Shown: piece by piece, positions 1 to 7,738 of the stretch
How the letters are laid out: each line of letters opens with the position of its first letter
How positions within the stretch are numbered: the first letter of the stretch is position 1
Assembly (NCBI GenBank): GCA_944322755.1
Contig: CALUPY010000017.1
Coordinates: 1-56,764, forward strand
Source: Candidatus Gastranaerophilales bacterium
GTDB lineage: Bacteria; Cyanobacteriota; Vampirovibrionia; Gastranaerophilales; Gastranaerophilaceae
Direction: 5' to 3'
DNA: 56,764 bases
Program-made: the position numbers and the translations under genes
The notes under the pieces: generated by a model
The model's input: the letters and a program-made list of their open reading frames with translations, nothing else
Databases searched by the model: none
What the model was told of the DNA's origin: nothing

Positions 1-77
1 GAATGGCTAAACTCGTAAACACAAAACTATACGTCATTGCGAGGGAGTCCGGTAGACGACCGAAGCAATCCAGTCAA
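1..77. repeat. Interspersed repeat A, copy 1 (77 bp)
   Basis: Bases 1-77 are identical to 530-606. The unit contains the interspersed-repeat core CGTCATTGCGAGG...GAAGCAATCC, whose ATTGC/GCAAT arms can pair. A degenerate copy of the core lies at 56514-56561. The copy is probably cut by the window edge. No coding function is supported. Confidence 0.85.
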
Positions 78-156
78 TCGACGTTGAATGTTTCTTTAAT
101 TACGCGCCATGTCATGCTGAAGCGATAATTTTGGAGCTCCATTATCATCGTCTGTG

Positions 157-262
157 TTCAGCATCTTACCGGCTCGGGGTTTTGTGTGATTTGCGGGGTG
201 GATAAGATCCTGAACAGACACGACTGTTGTTGCGTTCCGGATTTTGCGCTTCAGGATGACAT
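157..262. repeat. Mosaic palindromic repeat B, left copy (106 bp)
   Basis: This 106-bp element matches 56383-56488 over its full length. The first 17 bases and the last 60 bases are almost identical, while about 29 bases in the middle differ. TTCAGCATCTTA at the left pairs with TAAGATCCTGAA near 203-214, and that same arm can also pair with TTCAGGATGACA at the right end. The element is therefore a nested REP/BIME-like palindrome. Confidence 0.8.
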
Positions 263-299
263 GGACTTTGTGTAAAAAAATACGTTTTTGCTTTTTGTT

Positions 300-332
300 C
301 CACCCATTCTTTGACGCAAAGAACGGGTGGAG
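300..332. repeat. Strong hairpin in intergenic repeat region
   Basis: CCACCCATTCTTT and AAAGAACGGGTGG form a 13-bp stem with one mismatch and a GACGC loop. No T-tract follows on either strand, so it is more likely part of the interspersed repeat family than a terminator. Confidence 0.6.
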
Positions 333-529
333 CCTAAGAAACTTGCCGACCTGTTGTTTCGCTCATACAGAAACTAAATTAAACCAAAGTCTCATAACTC
401 ACAGCCCATATTTCCGCTTAAATTTTCGCATTTTTACAGCATCATTGATTATAACTACGGGCTGCTCACACAGATGAGACTAATTGTTGTTTAATCAACT
501 TTCTGTAATTCGCTTCACAGAGGTCGGCG

Positions 530-606
530 GAATGGCTAAACTCGTAAACACAAAACTATACGTCATTGCGAGGGAGTCCGGTAGACGACCGAAGCAATCC
601 AGTCAA
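530..606. repeat. Interspersed repeat A, copy 2 (77 bp)
   Basis: Perfect direct repeat of 1-77, 529 bp downstream. After base 606 the similarity decays gradually (CGTTGAATGTTT versus CGTTGCATGTTT), so the original duplicated unit was longer. Short open frames crossing it are not real genes. Confidence 0.85.
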
Positions 607-898
607 CCCGCGTTGCATGTTTTTTTGGTTTGCCACGCATACCTTCGGCCCGAATCCGCCTTCTTTACTCCATAACCTTTTTTTCTATTCCTTTGTCAAC
701 GAACGATACGGGGGATTTCACTATTCGCCGCAGCTTTGCGACTAACTCTCTTCTTCTTCTTCTTTCCTGTTTATCGAGATTCTTTCCCTCTATTATATTA
801 TCTTACCTCTCTCTATCTTTGTGAATTGAACTTTAGTTTGAACTTTTTTATACTTTGGTTGGAAAAATTTTCCATTGTTTTTGTCATGTTTTATTGTC
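607..898. other. Non-coding spacer between repeat island and phosphohexomutase
   Basis: The stretch is pyrimidine-rich (runs of CTTCTT) and then AT-rich. I see no gene, RNA or clear hairpin in it. Open frames here lack ribosome binding sites and look like chance. Confidence 0.5.
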
Positions 899-926
899 TT
901 GCACTCTGGCAACTTGTTAGTATAAT
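899..926 (+). promoter_or_regulatory. Sigma70-type promoter for phosphohexomutase
   Basis: TTGCAC (899-904), a 16-nt spacer and TATAAT (921-926) lie 38 nt upstream of the ATG at 965. An AGAGG precedes the start. Predicted from sequence only. Confidence 0.6.
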
Positions 927-964
927 AAATATTATTACAGTAAAAAAGAGAATAGAGGCCGAAC

Positions 965-3253
965 ATGAAGTTACAAAATGCATCTTGTGCTCTCGAAAGA
1001 GAGCTTTTCAGCGCGATTGATGAAAAAACTCCTATATATATTAAAGAAAACAGACTTATTAATCTCGATAATAAAGACGAATTTACTTTTATTCTGAAAA
1101 AAGAACACCTGCTGCCATATGATGAAAAAAACAATCCGGAAGGATTGGGGTTAAATGACTGGCTTGATGCATATGCAAAAGAAGCAGAAGTTTCCACTGC
1201 CGGAATTCGAGGCCCGCAGAATATTATGTATCCGCACGATACGCGTTTTCCGATAAACCTGATAGGTATAATGCTTGCAACAGAAGCAAAAGCTCTTGTA
1301 GCAAAAGATTTGTACGGAGACAAGCAGGTTATGAAACTTGCGGGACGTGAAGTCAGGTACAATTCTTCTGAGTTTTTAGACCTAATCGCAAGAATACAAG
1401 CAGCGCACGGCATAAAAACAATCGTTCCTGTTGAAAGAAAAACAATTCCCATCTGGATGGCATCTTTTCTTGCCTTTAAGCTCGATCTTCTCGGCGGAGA
1501 ATATATTACATCAAGCCATGGTATATCCGTAAAAAATGCAACAAAAGATCTTAATTCACAGGGAAGCCAGTATTTGCCGGAAGAGTCAATGCTGTTTGTT
1601 AACAAAATCAGATGGATATTTTCACAGGTGGAAAAAAACGGCAGCTATGAAATAAAAATAGCAGCAGACAACAGCCCACTTATATCAGAAGAGCTTATGC
1701 AAAAGCTCAATGACGGTGTTAAGCTTTATGTTGAATATTTGAAAGACGGTGTTGCAAAAGATGCAAACCTTAGTCTTATAAAGGATTTGAAGGAAAAAAT
1801 TGTTATAGAGAATGTGGGCGGCTCTGCTTACAGAACTTTGGGCAGAATACTAAAAGAACTCAAAGTGGATTTAAAATACGACTGGTTCAATACCGAAGAA
1901 GATCCGTTCTTCCATTCAATCGGCAAATACGACACTGACCCCAAAGGAAACAAAACTTTTTATGACTATTCAGTTGACGCTACAGTCATATCAAAAGATA
2001 AAAACGGAAAAGCTTATTTCCCTGTAATAAAATCAATGCATTATGAAGAAAAACTCAAAAACTATCCTGTAGGAACAGTCGTTTTGATAACAGACCCCGA
2101 CCATGACAGGCTCACTGTTTGTCAGATAGAGACAAAATCTAATCTTGAAAAAATTCAAAAACTCGGACTTGACTTCACAGAGCTGGACGGGGACAGAATT
2201 CTCACTGTTTATACGGCAAACCAGTCTTTCCTTATGATAATGGATTTCTGGACAAACCAGCTTAAAAGAGAAGGTTTGTTTGAAAAACACCCCAGATTTA
2301 TAATAAAAACAACAGCTTCTGCGCGTTCCTGGGATGAATGGGCAAAGAACAACGGTGTTAAAGTTGTGAATGTGCCTGTAGGATTTAAAGAAATAGCGAA
2401 CATAATGAAAAAAGTTGAAAAAAAGATATCAGACTCGCCCGAAAAAGATGTTGTTATAACAGACATTTTTAACAGAGATGTAAATCTTGGTGTTAATCCC
2501 AAGCTTATTTTCGGCGGTGAAGAATCCGGCGGAATGATTATCGGTTCTGAAAGCCTTATAAAATCCAAGTCAGGCAGAATCGCTATAGCAATGAGAGAAA
2601 AGAGCGCAACCGAAGCGATAGTTGTGGCTTCTGCTCTCGTTTCATATTTGGAAAAACAAGAAAAGCTGCTTTCTGATTATTTAAACGAGGTTTTTGAAAA
2701 CAACGGGATTGTCTCAAAATTTGATATAAGAGAAGATATCTCATACTACAATGAAAGTGAACCTGATATCGAAAAGCTCAAAGCCGACAAAAAAGCAGGA
2801 GAACAAAAGAGAACTAAAAACGACCTGTTCTATCTGACAATGGCTGTCGCAAAAGAAGAAGGCAAGCTCAATATTTCCCAGATAAAAGAAATTCTTTCTT
2901 CTACATTTCCAGAATTGGATTTTTCTAATTTGGCGGATGTAAAATTTGTCGGAGACGGGACATATATGGAATTTGATGACAAATTTATAGAGATAAGACC
3001 ATCAGGTACAGATGCAAAAACAAAATCTTACGGCGCAGGTGCAGATAAAAATAATATAAAAGAATATGCTCGTATAATGGGAAATTATTCAGGAGACTTG
3101 AATGCCGTTTATGAAAAAAATGTGGATTTGGATTTGTACAACAGTGCAAAAGAAAAATCACTGAAATCGTATGCAGAATTTACAGACAAAGATGCGAACA
3201 ATACACCTTTTGTTGTTCCGGATTATTCAAAAACACTGCAGTTCGATTTATAA
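965..3253 (+). CDS. Alpha-D-phosphohexomutase superfamily protein (long form)
   Basis: A 762-residue relative of phosphoglucomutase/phosphomannomutase, expected to move phosphate between C1 and C6 of a hexose in the cytosol. The family landmarks appear in order: a phosphoserine-loop equivalent TSSHGIS (182-188, normally TASHNP), the metal loop DPDHDR (377-382, normally DPDADR), the VPVGFKEI segment (about 470-477), the sugar-binding GGEESGG (517-523) and the phosphate-binding RPSGT near the C-terminus. Typical family members are 450-580 residues, so it is unusually long, with extra sequence at the N-terminus and between the domains. The start at 965 has AGAGG upstream and a good promoter. It stands alone and ends at a terminator. 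The substrate cannot be assigned; the altered serine loop means activity should not be assumed. Confidence 0.88.
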   Translation: MKLQNASCALERELFSAIDEKTPIYIKENRLINLDNKDEFTFILKKEHLLPYDEKNNPEGLGLNDWLDAYAKEAEVSTAGIRGPQNIMYPHDTRFPINLIGIMLATEAKALVAKDLYGDKQVMKLAGREVRYNSSEFLDLIARIQAAHGIKTIVPVERKTIPIWMASFLAFKLDLLGGEYITSSHGISVKNATKDLNSQGSQYLPEESMLFVNKIRWIFSQVEKNGSYEIKIAADNSPLISEELMQKLNDGVKLYVEYLKDGVAKDANLSLIKDLKEKIVIENVGGSAYRTLGRILKELKVDLKYDWFNTEEDPFFHSIGKYDTDPKGNKTFYDYSVDATVISKDKNGKAYFPVIKSMHYEEKLKNYPVGTVVLITDPDHDRLTVCQIETKSNLEKIQKLGLDFTELDGDRILTVYTANQSFLMIMDFWTNQLKREGLFEKHPRFIIKTTASARSWDEWAKNNGVKVVNVPVGFKEIANIMKKVEKKISDSPEKDVVITDIFNRDVNLGVNPKLIFGGEESGGMIIGSESLIKSKSGRIAIAMREKSATEAIVVASALVSYLEKQEKLLSDYLNEVFENNGIVSKFDIREDISYYNESEPDIEKLKADKKAGEQKRTKNDLFYLTMAVAKEEGKLNISQIKEILSSTFPELDFSNLADVKFVGDGTYMEFDDKFIEIRPSGTDAKTKSYGAGADKNNIKEYARIMGNYSGDLNAVYEKNVDLDLYNSAKEKSLKSYAEFTDKDANNTPFVVPDYSKTLQFDL

Positions 3254-3278
3254 AATAAAAAACTATATATGATTTATT

Positions 3279-3318
3279 AAACCGCCTCTTTGGATTTGTA
3301 ACACCGGGGCGGTTTTAT
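3279..3318 (+). terminator. Rho-independent terminator
   Basis: AAACCGCC (3279-3286) pairs with GGCGGTTT (3308-3315), followed by a short T-rich run. It closes the phosphohexomutase transcript. Confidence 0.8.
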
Positions 3319-3431
3319 CTATTGTTAAACTTTGCTTTAATTAATTGATATAAAAGAGTCTATGTATTTAAAGTATCAAAAAATATTAAGTAAATAATTG
3401 ATAAAAAACGCTTAATTTTCTTTATAATTTG

Positions 3432-3461
3432 TTGACTTTACACTTTTGGCTAAAGTACACT
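3432..3461 (+). promoter_or_regulatory. Possible promoter for TpsB gene
   Basis: TTGACT (3432-3437), an 18-nt spacer and a weak TACACT (3456-3461), 24 nt before the ATG. AGGAA serves as the ribosome binding site. Confidence 0.4.
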
Positions 3462-3484
3462 GTAATTACTTGTAGGAATAAAGT

Positions 3485-5572
3485 ATGAAAAAACTATTGC
3501 TCTTAATAGGCTTGTTCCTGTTAAGTCAACAATGTAGTATCGTTTCAGCTTCGGCGGGAGAGAGGATGGTAATGAATCCACCGATTCCGGTAAGTGCTCA
3601 GGAAAGCACTGCGGGTCAGGTTTATTCAGCAGCACCCGTACCGGTGGGAGCAGTTACACCTTCTGTGAATACCGAAGCAGAAGAATCGGAAATGTCTGTT
3701 TCTCAAGAAACAGCACCGTTGCCTGTGCCGACTTCTCCAGTATCAGAACAGATTACGCCTCTGCCTCCGCAAAATACGCAAGCAGCTCAGCCAACTCCGC
3801 AGCCTGCGCTAAATAATGCCGGAGAAAATTCAGAAACAACAGCACAGGAAAACTTTATTCCTCAGTCTGACTACTCTAATGCGGGTCTTGTCTCCCCTTC
3901 CACTATTCCAGATTATAATAATATTCCGCAAGTAATTTCAGATTCCGTATCAGAGCAGGCAGAGCAAAAACCGCCGATTCCGTATTTTGTAGATCAACAT
4001 GCAGGCGGCGATGATATTGAAAAGCCCATCGAACCTATTTTCGAAGAAGTACGTACGACTATCACACAGGTCGAATTTCCAGAGTCGAAAATATTTACAC
4101 AGGAAGAACTTCAACGGCTGGTAGAACCATTGTTCGGCAAACCTGTTTCACTTGATGATATTAAAAAAGTAGTCGACGGAATCACGAGATGCTATGTACT
4201 TGGGGATTACACGACATCACGTGCATATCTGCCGCCGCAGACAATAGAAGATGGAGTTTTAAAAATCGGCCTCATGGAAGGTACGGTAGGAAAAGTCCGG
4301 GTTGAAGACAACGAGTGGACAAGGACAACTTACATAACCAGCCGTGTTCCAATTGAAGAAGGCAGCGTTGTACAGCTCGGAAAGCTGCAAAAAGATGTCA
4401 TAAAGTTCAACAATCTTAATACCGCAAAATTAAAAATTGAACTTTATGCAGGAGAAAATCAGGGTGAAACAGACATCGTTCTAAAAACAGAAGAACCGTT
4501 TCCTTTCAAAGTGTCTGTTATGACTGACAATGCCGGAAGAGAATCCACCGGCAAAAACAGAGTCGGAGCAATGATTACTTATGACAGTGTATTGGGATTG
4601 CGCGACAAATTAACATTGGGCGGATACCTCGGCAAGGGAACTCGCATAGGATTTGCTGATTATAATATACCTATTAATAAATACGGAACAAGATTCGGAC
4701 TTTCTGTATCAGCTAACAACATCGATATAGTAAAAGGGCCGATGCGTCCCTGGGGAATCGGTGGAAAATCCCAGGTTTATTCAGCATATTTGACTCACCC
4801 TCTTGTTAACAATCCGGATTTCAATCTTAATTCCTACACATCCGCAAATATAAAACATTCCAGCACAGATTTAACCGGAATCAAAATTCTTGAGAATGAT
4901 ACATTTTCTATTACCCAGGGATTCACTGCACGAAAAGATACAGAACGCGGTATCTGGTATACAGGACATTTCGGCTCTGCCGGATTTAAGGCATTTTCCG
5001 GAGATGATGAATTTCTTAAATATGAAGGTAACCTGACAAGACTCCATGATTTCGGACACGGAATTATAGGAGAATTCCGTATTTCCGGTCAATATTCTCC
5101 TGACAAAAATCTTCCCTGGATGGAACAGTTCCAGCTCGGAGGTATTTCTACAGTAAGAGGATACTCAGAAGCATTGCTGCTGGGAAAAAGCGGATACTTT
5201 GCCAGCGCGGAAATTCTGACCCCTCTGCCTTTCCTGCCTAGAAAAATCGGCTCGGAAAGACTCGGATATATCAGACCTCGTGACATGATTAAAGGTGCTA
5301 TATTTATGGACAATGGTATGGTATTCCCCTACAAATACGGTGAAGCTGTGGACAGCGGAGACTTTTTGATGAGTTGGGGTGTCGGTTTGAGAATGCAGCT
5401 TAGCCAGAATCTTGGCGCACGTTTTTACTGGGGCTTTGGATTGAACAACCGGTATGAATATGATCAGCAGGCAGGACGTTTCCATTTTGAAATAACCTGC
5501 ACTCCTGACATAGGAACGATTCTCAGCCAGAGAAAATTCAAAGAAAATTACAAGGTAGAGGATGATTTATAA
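3485..5572 (+). CDS. TpsB/ShlB-FhaC family outer-membrane transporter
   Basis: A 695-residue two-partner-secretion-type pore of the Omp85 superfamily, inserted in the outer membrane. Residues 1-24 are a signal peptide (MKK followed by a leucine-rich core). A Pro/Gln/Thr-rich low-complexity linker runs to about residue 180. A POTRA domain follows (from about ITQVEFPES to KTEEP, 190-335), then a beta-barrel. The VRGY signature of the L6 loop is at 557-560, preceded by the GGIST usual for this family. The 150-residue proline-rich linker is longer than usual. The TAA stop shares a base with the ATG of the next gene, a small secreted protein that may be coupled to it. No TpsA exoprotein is seen nearby, so the cargo is unknown. 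Confidence 0.88.
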   Translation: MKKLLLLIGLFLLSQQCSIVSASAGERMVMNPPIPVSAQESTAGQVYSAAPVPVGAVTPSVNTEAEESEMSVSQETAPLPVPTSPVSEQITPLPPQNTQAAQPTPQPALNNAGENSETTAQENFIPQSDYSNAGLVSPSTIPDYNNIPQVISDSVSEQAEQKPPIPYFVDQHAGGDDIEKPIEPIFEEVRTTITQVEFPESKIFTQEELQRLVEPLFGKPVSLDDIKKVVDGITRCYVLGDYTTSRAYLPPQTIEDGVLKIGLMEGTVGKVRVEDNEWTRTTYITSRVPIEEGSVVQLGKLQKDVIKFNNLNTAKLKIELYAGENQGETDIVLKTEEPFPFKVSVMTDNAGRESTGKNRVGAMITYDSVLGLRDKLTLGGYLGKGTRIGFADYNIPINKYGTRFGLSVSANNIDIVKGPMRPWGIGGKSQVYSAYLTHPLVNNPDFNLNSYTSANIKHSSTDLTGIKILENDTFSITQGFTARKDTERGIWYTGHFGSAGFKAFSGDDEFLKYEGNLTRLHDFGHGIIGEFRISGQYSPDKNLPWMEQFQLGGISTVRGYSEALLLGKSGYFASAEILTPLPFLPRKIGSERLGYIRPRDMIKGAIFMDNGMVFPYKYGEAVDSGDFLMSWGVGLRMQLSQNLGARFYWGFGLNNRYEYDQQAGRFHFEITCTPDIGTILSQRKFKENYKVEDDL

Positions 5573-5844
5573 TGAAAAAGTTTTTTGTTTTCTTTTTGCT
5601 AATGTGCCCGTTGCGTGTTTTTGCGGAAGGAATGCCGGCCTCATTACCGGTAAATCAGAGCATTTTTCAGCCTGAGACAACACGCCCGCTATACAATATA
5701 GAAAAAAATTCCTACACAAATTCTGCAATTCAACAAATGTCTTCCTCAAAAGACGAGGTTGATATAAAAAATAACCAACAGCCGGCAGAACCCAAAGAAA
5801 AAGGTTTGAAAGGTTTGTTTGATGGATTTACTGTTGAATGGTAA
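5572..5844 (+). CDS. Small secreted protein, unknown, coupled to TpsB
   Basis: A 90-residue protein beginning MKKFFVFFLLMCPLRVFAEG, a clear signal peptide with cleavage expected after VFA. The mature part is about 70 residues, hydrophilic, with no cysteines and no family I recognise. It ends in KGLKGLFDGFTVEW. The ATG overlaps the upstream stop by one base, and GTAGAGGATG supplies a ribosome binding site, so translation is probably coupled to TpsB. It could be an accessory or a small cargo of that transporter, which is inference from position only. Confidence 0.65.
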   Translation: MKKFFVFFLLMCPLRVFAEGMPASLPVNQSIFQPETTRPLYNIEKNSYTNSAIQQMSSSKDEVDIKNNQQPAEPKEKGLKGLFDGFTVEW

Positions 5845-5896
5845 ATAAAAAATTTTATACAAAAAGAATTATTCAGGAGAGCTTAATATTTACAAA

Positions 5897-5926
5897 AACA
5901 TACCGGTTTTTATAAACCGATATGTT
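5897..5926 (-). terminator. Terminator overlapping a stop codon
   Basis: A 13-bp stem with one mismatch (5897-5909 with 5914-5926). Read on the minus strand it is followed by GTTTTTGT. It overlaps the stop codon of the secreted protein ending at 5910 and would end the minus-strand secreted-pair transcript. Confidence 0.65.
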
Positions 5927-6308
5927 CGTAGTTATAGGTACAAGCCTGTGAATGCAAAAGCTCTTTCCAGAAAATATGTTTTGGCGCCCAGTTTGTGTAA
6001 TCTTCTGAACGATAACCATCATATTTTCTTTCGTAATATGCATCCAGTCCTACTTTTCTTTCTGCTTCTGTAAGGTTGCAAGTCATGTCATATCCCGGAG
6101 AGATGACGACTCTGATTTTGCAATTCTGTCCATCCGGACCGTATATAATTCTTCCTGATTTAAAATTTTCGGAATTAGTTTTTACAGAATTAAAAGTTCT
6201 GCAGGTTTTTAAGTATTTGTAAAATCTTTCTTCATCAGTCGCATTAGATGCATTAGCCGAAAGAAAAAAAATAGATGCAGCTAGCAGCCACAAAAAATGT
6301 TTATTCAT
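5910..6308 (-). CDS. Secreted Cys-containing protein, paralogue 1
   Basis: A 132-residue protein with signal peptide (MNKHFLWLLAASIFFLSANA). Its mature start ATDEERFYKYLKTC is clearly related to EEEFYEHLKTC in the upstream gene 6301-6726, so the two are tandem paralogues. Four cysteines in the mature part (in KTC, NCK, MTC and QAC) suggest two disulfides in the periplasm or outside the cell. The ATG overlaps the upstream gene's end by 8 bases, and AGGAGATAACTAATG gives a strong ribosome binding site inside that gene. I do not recognise the family. Confidence 0.72.
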   Translation of the reverse strand: MNKHFLWLLAASIFFLSANASNATDEERFYKYLKTCRTFNSVKTNSENFKSGRIIYGPDGQNCKIRVVISPGYDMTCNLTEAERKVGLDAYYERKYDGYRSEDYTNWAPKHIFWKELLHSQACTYNYEHIGL

Positions 6309-6726
6309 TAGTTATCTCCTGTTTATCAACTTTTTTACATACTGTATCATATTCTGTCAGTTCATTCCAGAAAACTCCGGCACCTGACCATCCGTTATAT
6401 TTTCCGATAGTACCGTCTTTTCGTTTAATGATTATAGCTCTGTTTTTGGACGGCCCTTCATCAAACGCTGACACTGCTCTTTCTATATCATTTTTTGTCA
6501 TCACGCATTTATAATATTTGTCAGGATAATTCACAACAGTAACTTCGCAACTGTCCACCGTTCCGCCTGTGATAATTTTTCCGGCACCGTTATTAGGATA
6601 ATAGGCATTGTACGGAGTACAAGTTTTCAAATGTTCATAGAATTCTTCTTCATTTGCGTTCGCATTAGCAATACCCGGAATAATAAAAATACCCGCTAAT
6701 AAAATTGTACCTAATAATTTTTTCAT
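6301..6726 (-). CDS. Secreted Cys-containing protein, paralogue 2
   Basis: A 141-residue protein. The start at 6726 is chosen because TTAGGAGATAAT precedes this ATG and MKKLLGTILLAGIFIIPGIANANA is a standard signal peptide; the frame's upstream extension lacks one. The mature protein shares EExFYxxLKTC and a later GxI..G...C.V.V pattern with its downstream neighbour, and has four cysteines. The two genes form one short operon divergent from the SRP RNA gene. No known family is recognised; a periplasmic or exported structural or binding role is possible. Confidence 0.72.
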   Translation of the reverse strand: MKKLLGTILLAGIFIIPGIANANANEEEFYEHLKTCTPYNAYYPNNGAGKIITGGTVDSCEVTVVNYPDKYYKCVMTKNDIERAVSAFDEGPSKNRAIIIKRKDGTIGKYNGWSGAGVFWNELTEYDTVCKKVDKQEITNE

Positions 6727-6783
6727 ATTATCTCCTAATAATAAATTACCAGACAATAATATTATCCTAGTAAATCGGAAATT

Positions 6784-6812
6784 TTGCAAATAAAAACTTT
6801 TTACGTTACAAT
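6784..6812 (+). promoter_or_regulatory. Promoter of SRP RNA
   Basis: TTGCAA (6784-6789), exactly 17 nt, TACAAT (6807-6812). Initiation 6-7 nt downstream coincides with the 5' end of the SRP RNA closing stem at 6818. Confidence 0.7.
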
Positions 6813-6817
6813 AATAA

Positions 6818-7082
6818 GTGCCGTGCTCCACGGGGACGTAGCGGATCTCTCGACCCGAACGCTTATGCGGGGTGAAGAGCCTGCTGTGAGGCTTATGGAG
6901 GAGTATGGAGGCGGAATATTTTCCGTTGATATTACAGATTCTTACGGCGAAAGCAGTCGAACCGTGTCAGAGCAGGAATGCAGCAGCACTAAGATTCAAC
7001 TTTCGGGTGTTGGAACTCTGTGAAGGAGGGAAATATGACGGCGAAATATTTTTCTGTTTGTCGATAGGCAGTGGCACGGCTT
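6818..7082 (+). ncRNA. ffs: Signal recognition particle RNA, large bacterial type
   Basis: About 265 nt. The ends pair (GTGCCGTGC at 6818-6826 with GGCACGGC at 7073-7080), and the 5' part carries the Alu-domain-like GGGGACGTAGCGG. The Ffh-binding S domain is plain: GTGTCAG, then a GCA stem capped by a GGAA tetraloop (6975-6978), TGC, then AGCAGCAC, which matches the universally conserved helix 8. A T-rich run at 7081-7092 is the terminator. It is the long, Bacillus-like architecture rather than the roughly 100-nt 4.5S form. It works with Ffh and FtsY to target membrane and secreted proteins. Confidence 0.93.
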
Positions 7083-7092
7083 TTATTTTTTT

Positions 7093-7378
7093 CACTTTTT
7101 AAAAATTACTTAATTTTTTTATTGTTTTATATCTTCATAAAATTTTTAACTTGTTTTTTTATAAAAGTTTTTTAAAATTTTCGTAATTTGTCATACTTGT
7201 TTTTTCTGAAATAACACAGGATTAGCCCTATAGAGGAATAAAAAATTTTTCACAAAAATTTTAAAATGTAAACAAAAAATTTCATTAAGAATGTAAAAAA
7301 ATTTTTTGTTCAATGATACCGATAGGCATGGTCAAATTTTGAATATTTAAAAAAAAATTTTTCAAATTTCCTCTTGTA
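7093..7378. other. AT-rich non-coding spacer
   Basis: Runs of A and T dominate. I see no open frame with a ribosome binding site. CAATGATACCGATAGGCATGGTC at about 7311-7333 is the only mixed-composition patch, and I cannot assign it. Confidence 0.4.
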
Positions 7379-7408
7379 AAAAAAATCATATTTTTGTATG
7401 ATTTTTTT
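7379..7408. terminator. Bidirectional hairpin terminator
   Basis: AAAAAAATCATA (7379-7390) and TATGATTTTTTT (7397-7408) form a perfect 12-bp stem with a T run on both strands. No known gene ends immediately before it on the plus strand except the SRP RNA 300 nt upstream. Confidence 0.7.
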
Positions 7409-7410
7409 AT

Positions 7411-7712
7411 TGAAATTAAGAGAGGGGTGATGGTACAGCATCGGGGATTAAGAAAAAGAGAAGGAATTGGAAAGACTAAATTTTTTTAAGTAAAAAATTA
7501 AATTCAAAAGACAAATTAAAATTTAAATTTTAATTTTAAAAAAGTAAGAATTAGACAGGTTGGCTATTAGCACAATGGGTGGAGAAAAGCCCGCAGGATG
7601 GAGATTATAGACGGGCAAGGCCTAATAAAATCATGGAATGGATATTAGAAAAGGTCACAATAAAATAGTTAAAAACAAAAGTTCTGTATTTTAAGCAGAA
7701 CTTTTTGTTTTT
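7411..7712 (+). ncRNA. Candidate structured RNA ending in a terminator
   Basis: A gene-free stretch with nested complementarity. TATTAG (7565-7570) pairs with CTAATA (7622-7627) and encloses GCCCG (7589-7593) with CGGGC (7612-7616). A long hairpin with T-tract at 7671-7712 follows. The purine-rich patch GAGAGGGGTGATGG near 7420 lies between two terminators, consistent with an independent short transcript. It matches no RNA family I can name, and the promoter is unclear. Confidence 0.3.
7671..7712. terminator. Bidirectional terminator
   Basis: AAAAACAAAAGTTCTG (7671-7686) pairs with the right arm 7696-7712, giving a 16-bp stem with one bulge. It ends the minus-strand mannosidase transcript and any plus-strand transcript from the 7.1-7.7 kb spacer. 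Confidence 0.8.
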
Positions 7713-7738
7713 ATTCTCTTTGTGTTTTATTATAAATT

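Noticed and set aside
484-824. Short open frames across repeat A
   Set aside because: They start within a duplicated non-coding repeat and have no ribosome binding site; the same peptide would be encoded wherever the repeat lies.
793-1605. 270-codon minus-strand frame opposite the phosphohexomutase start
   Set aside because: It is antisense to clear family motifs, low in complexity, and has no ribosome binding site or promoter.
6784-7102. Open frames inside the SRP RNA
   Set aside because: The region is fully explained by SRP RNA structure with promoter and terminator.
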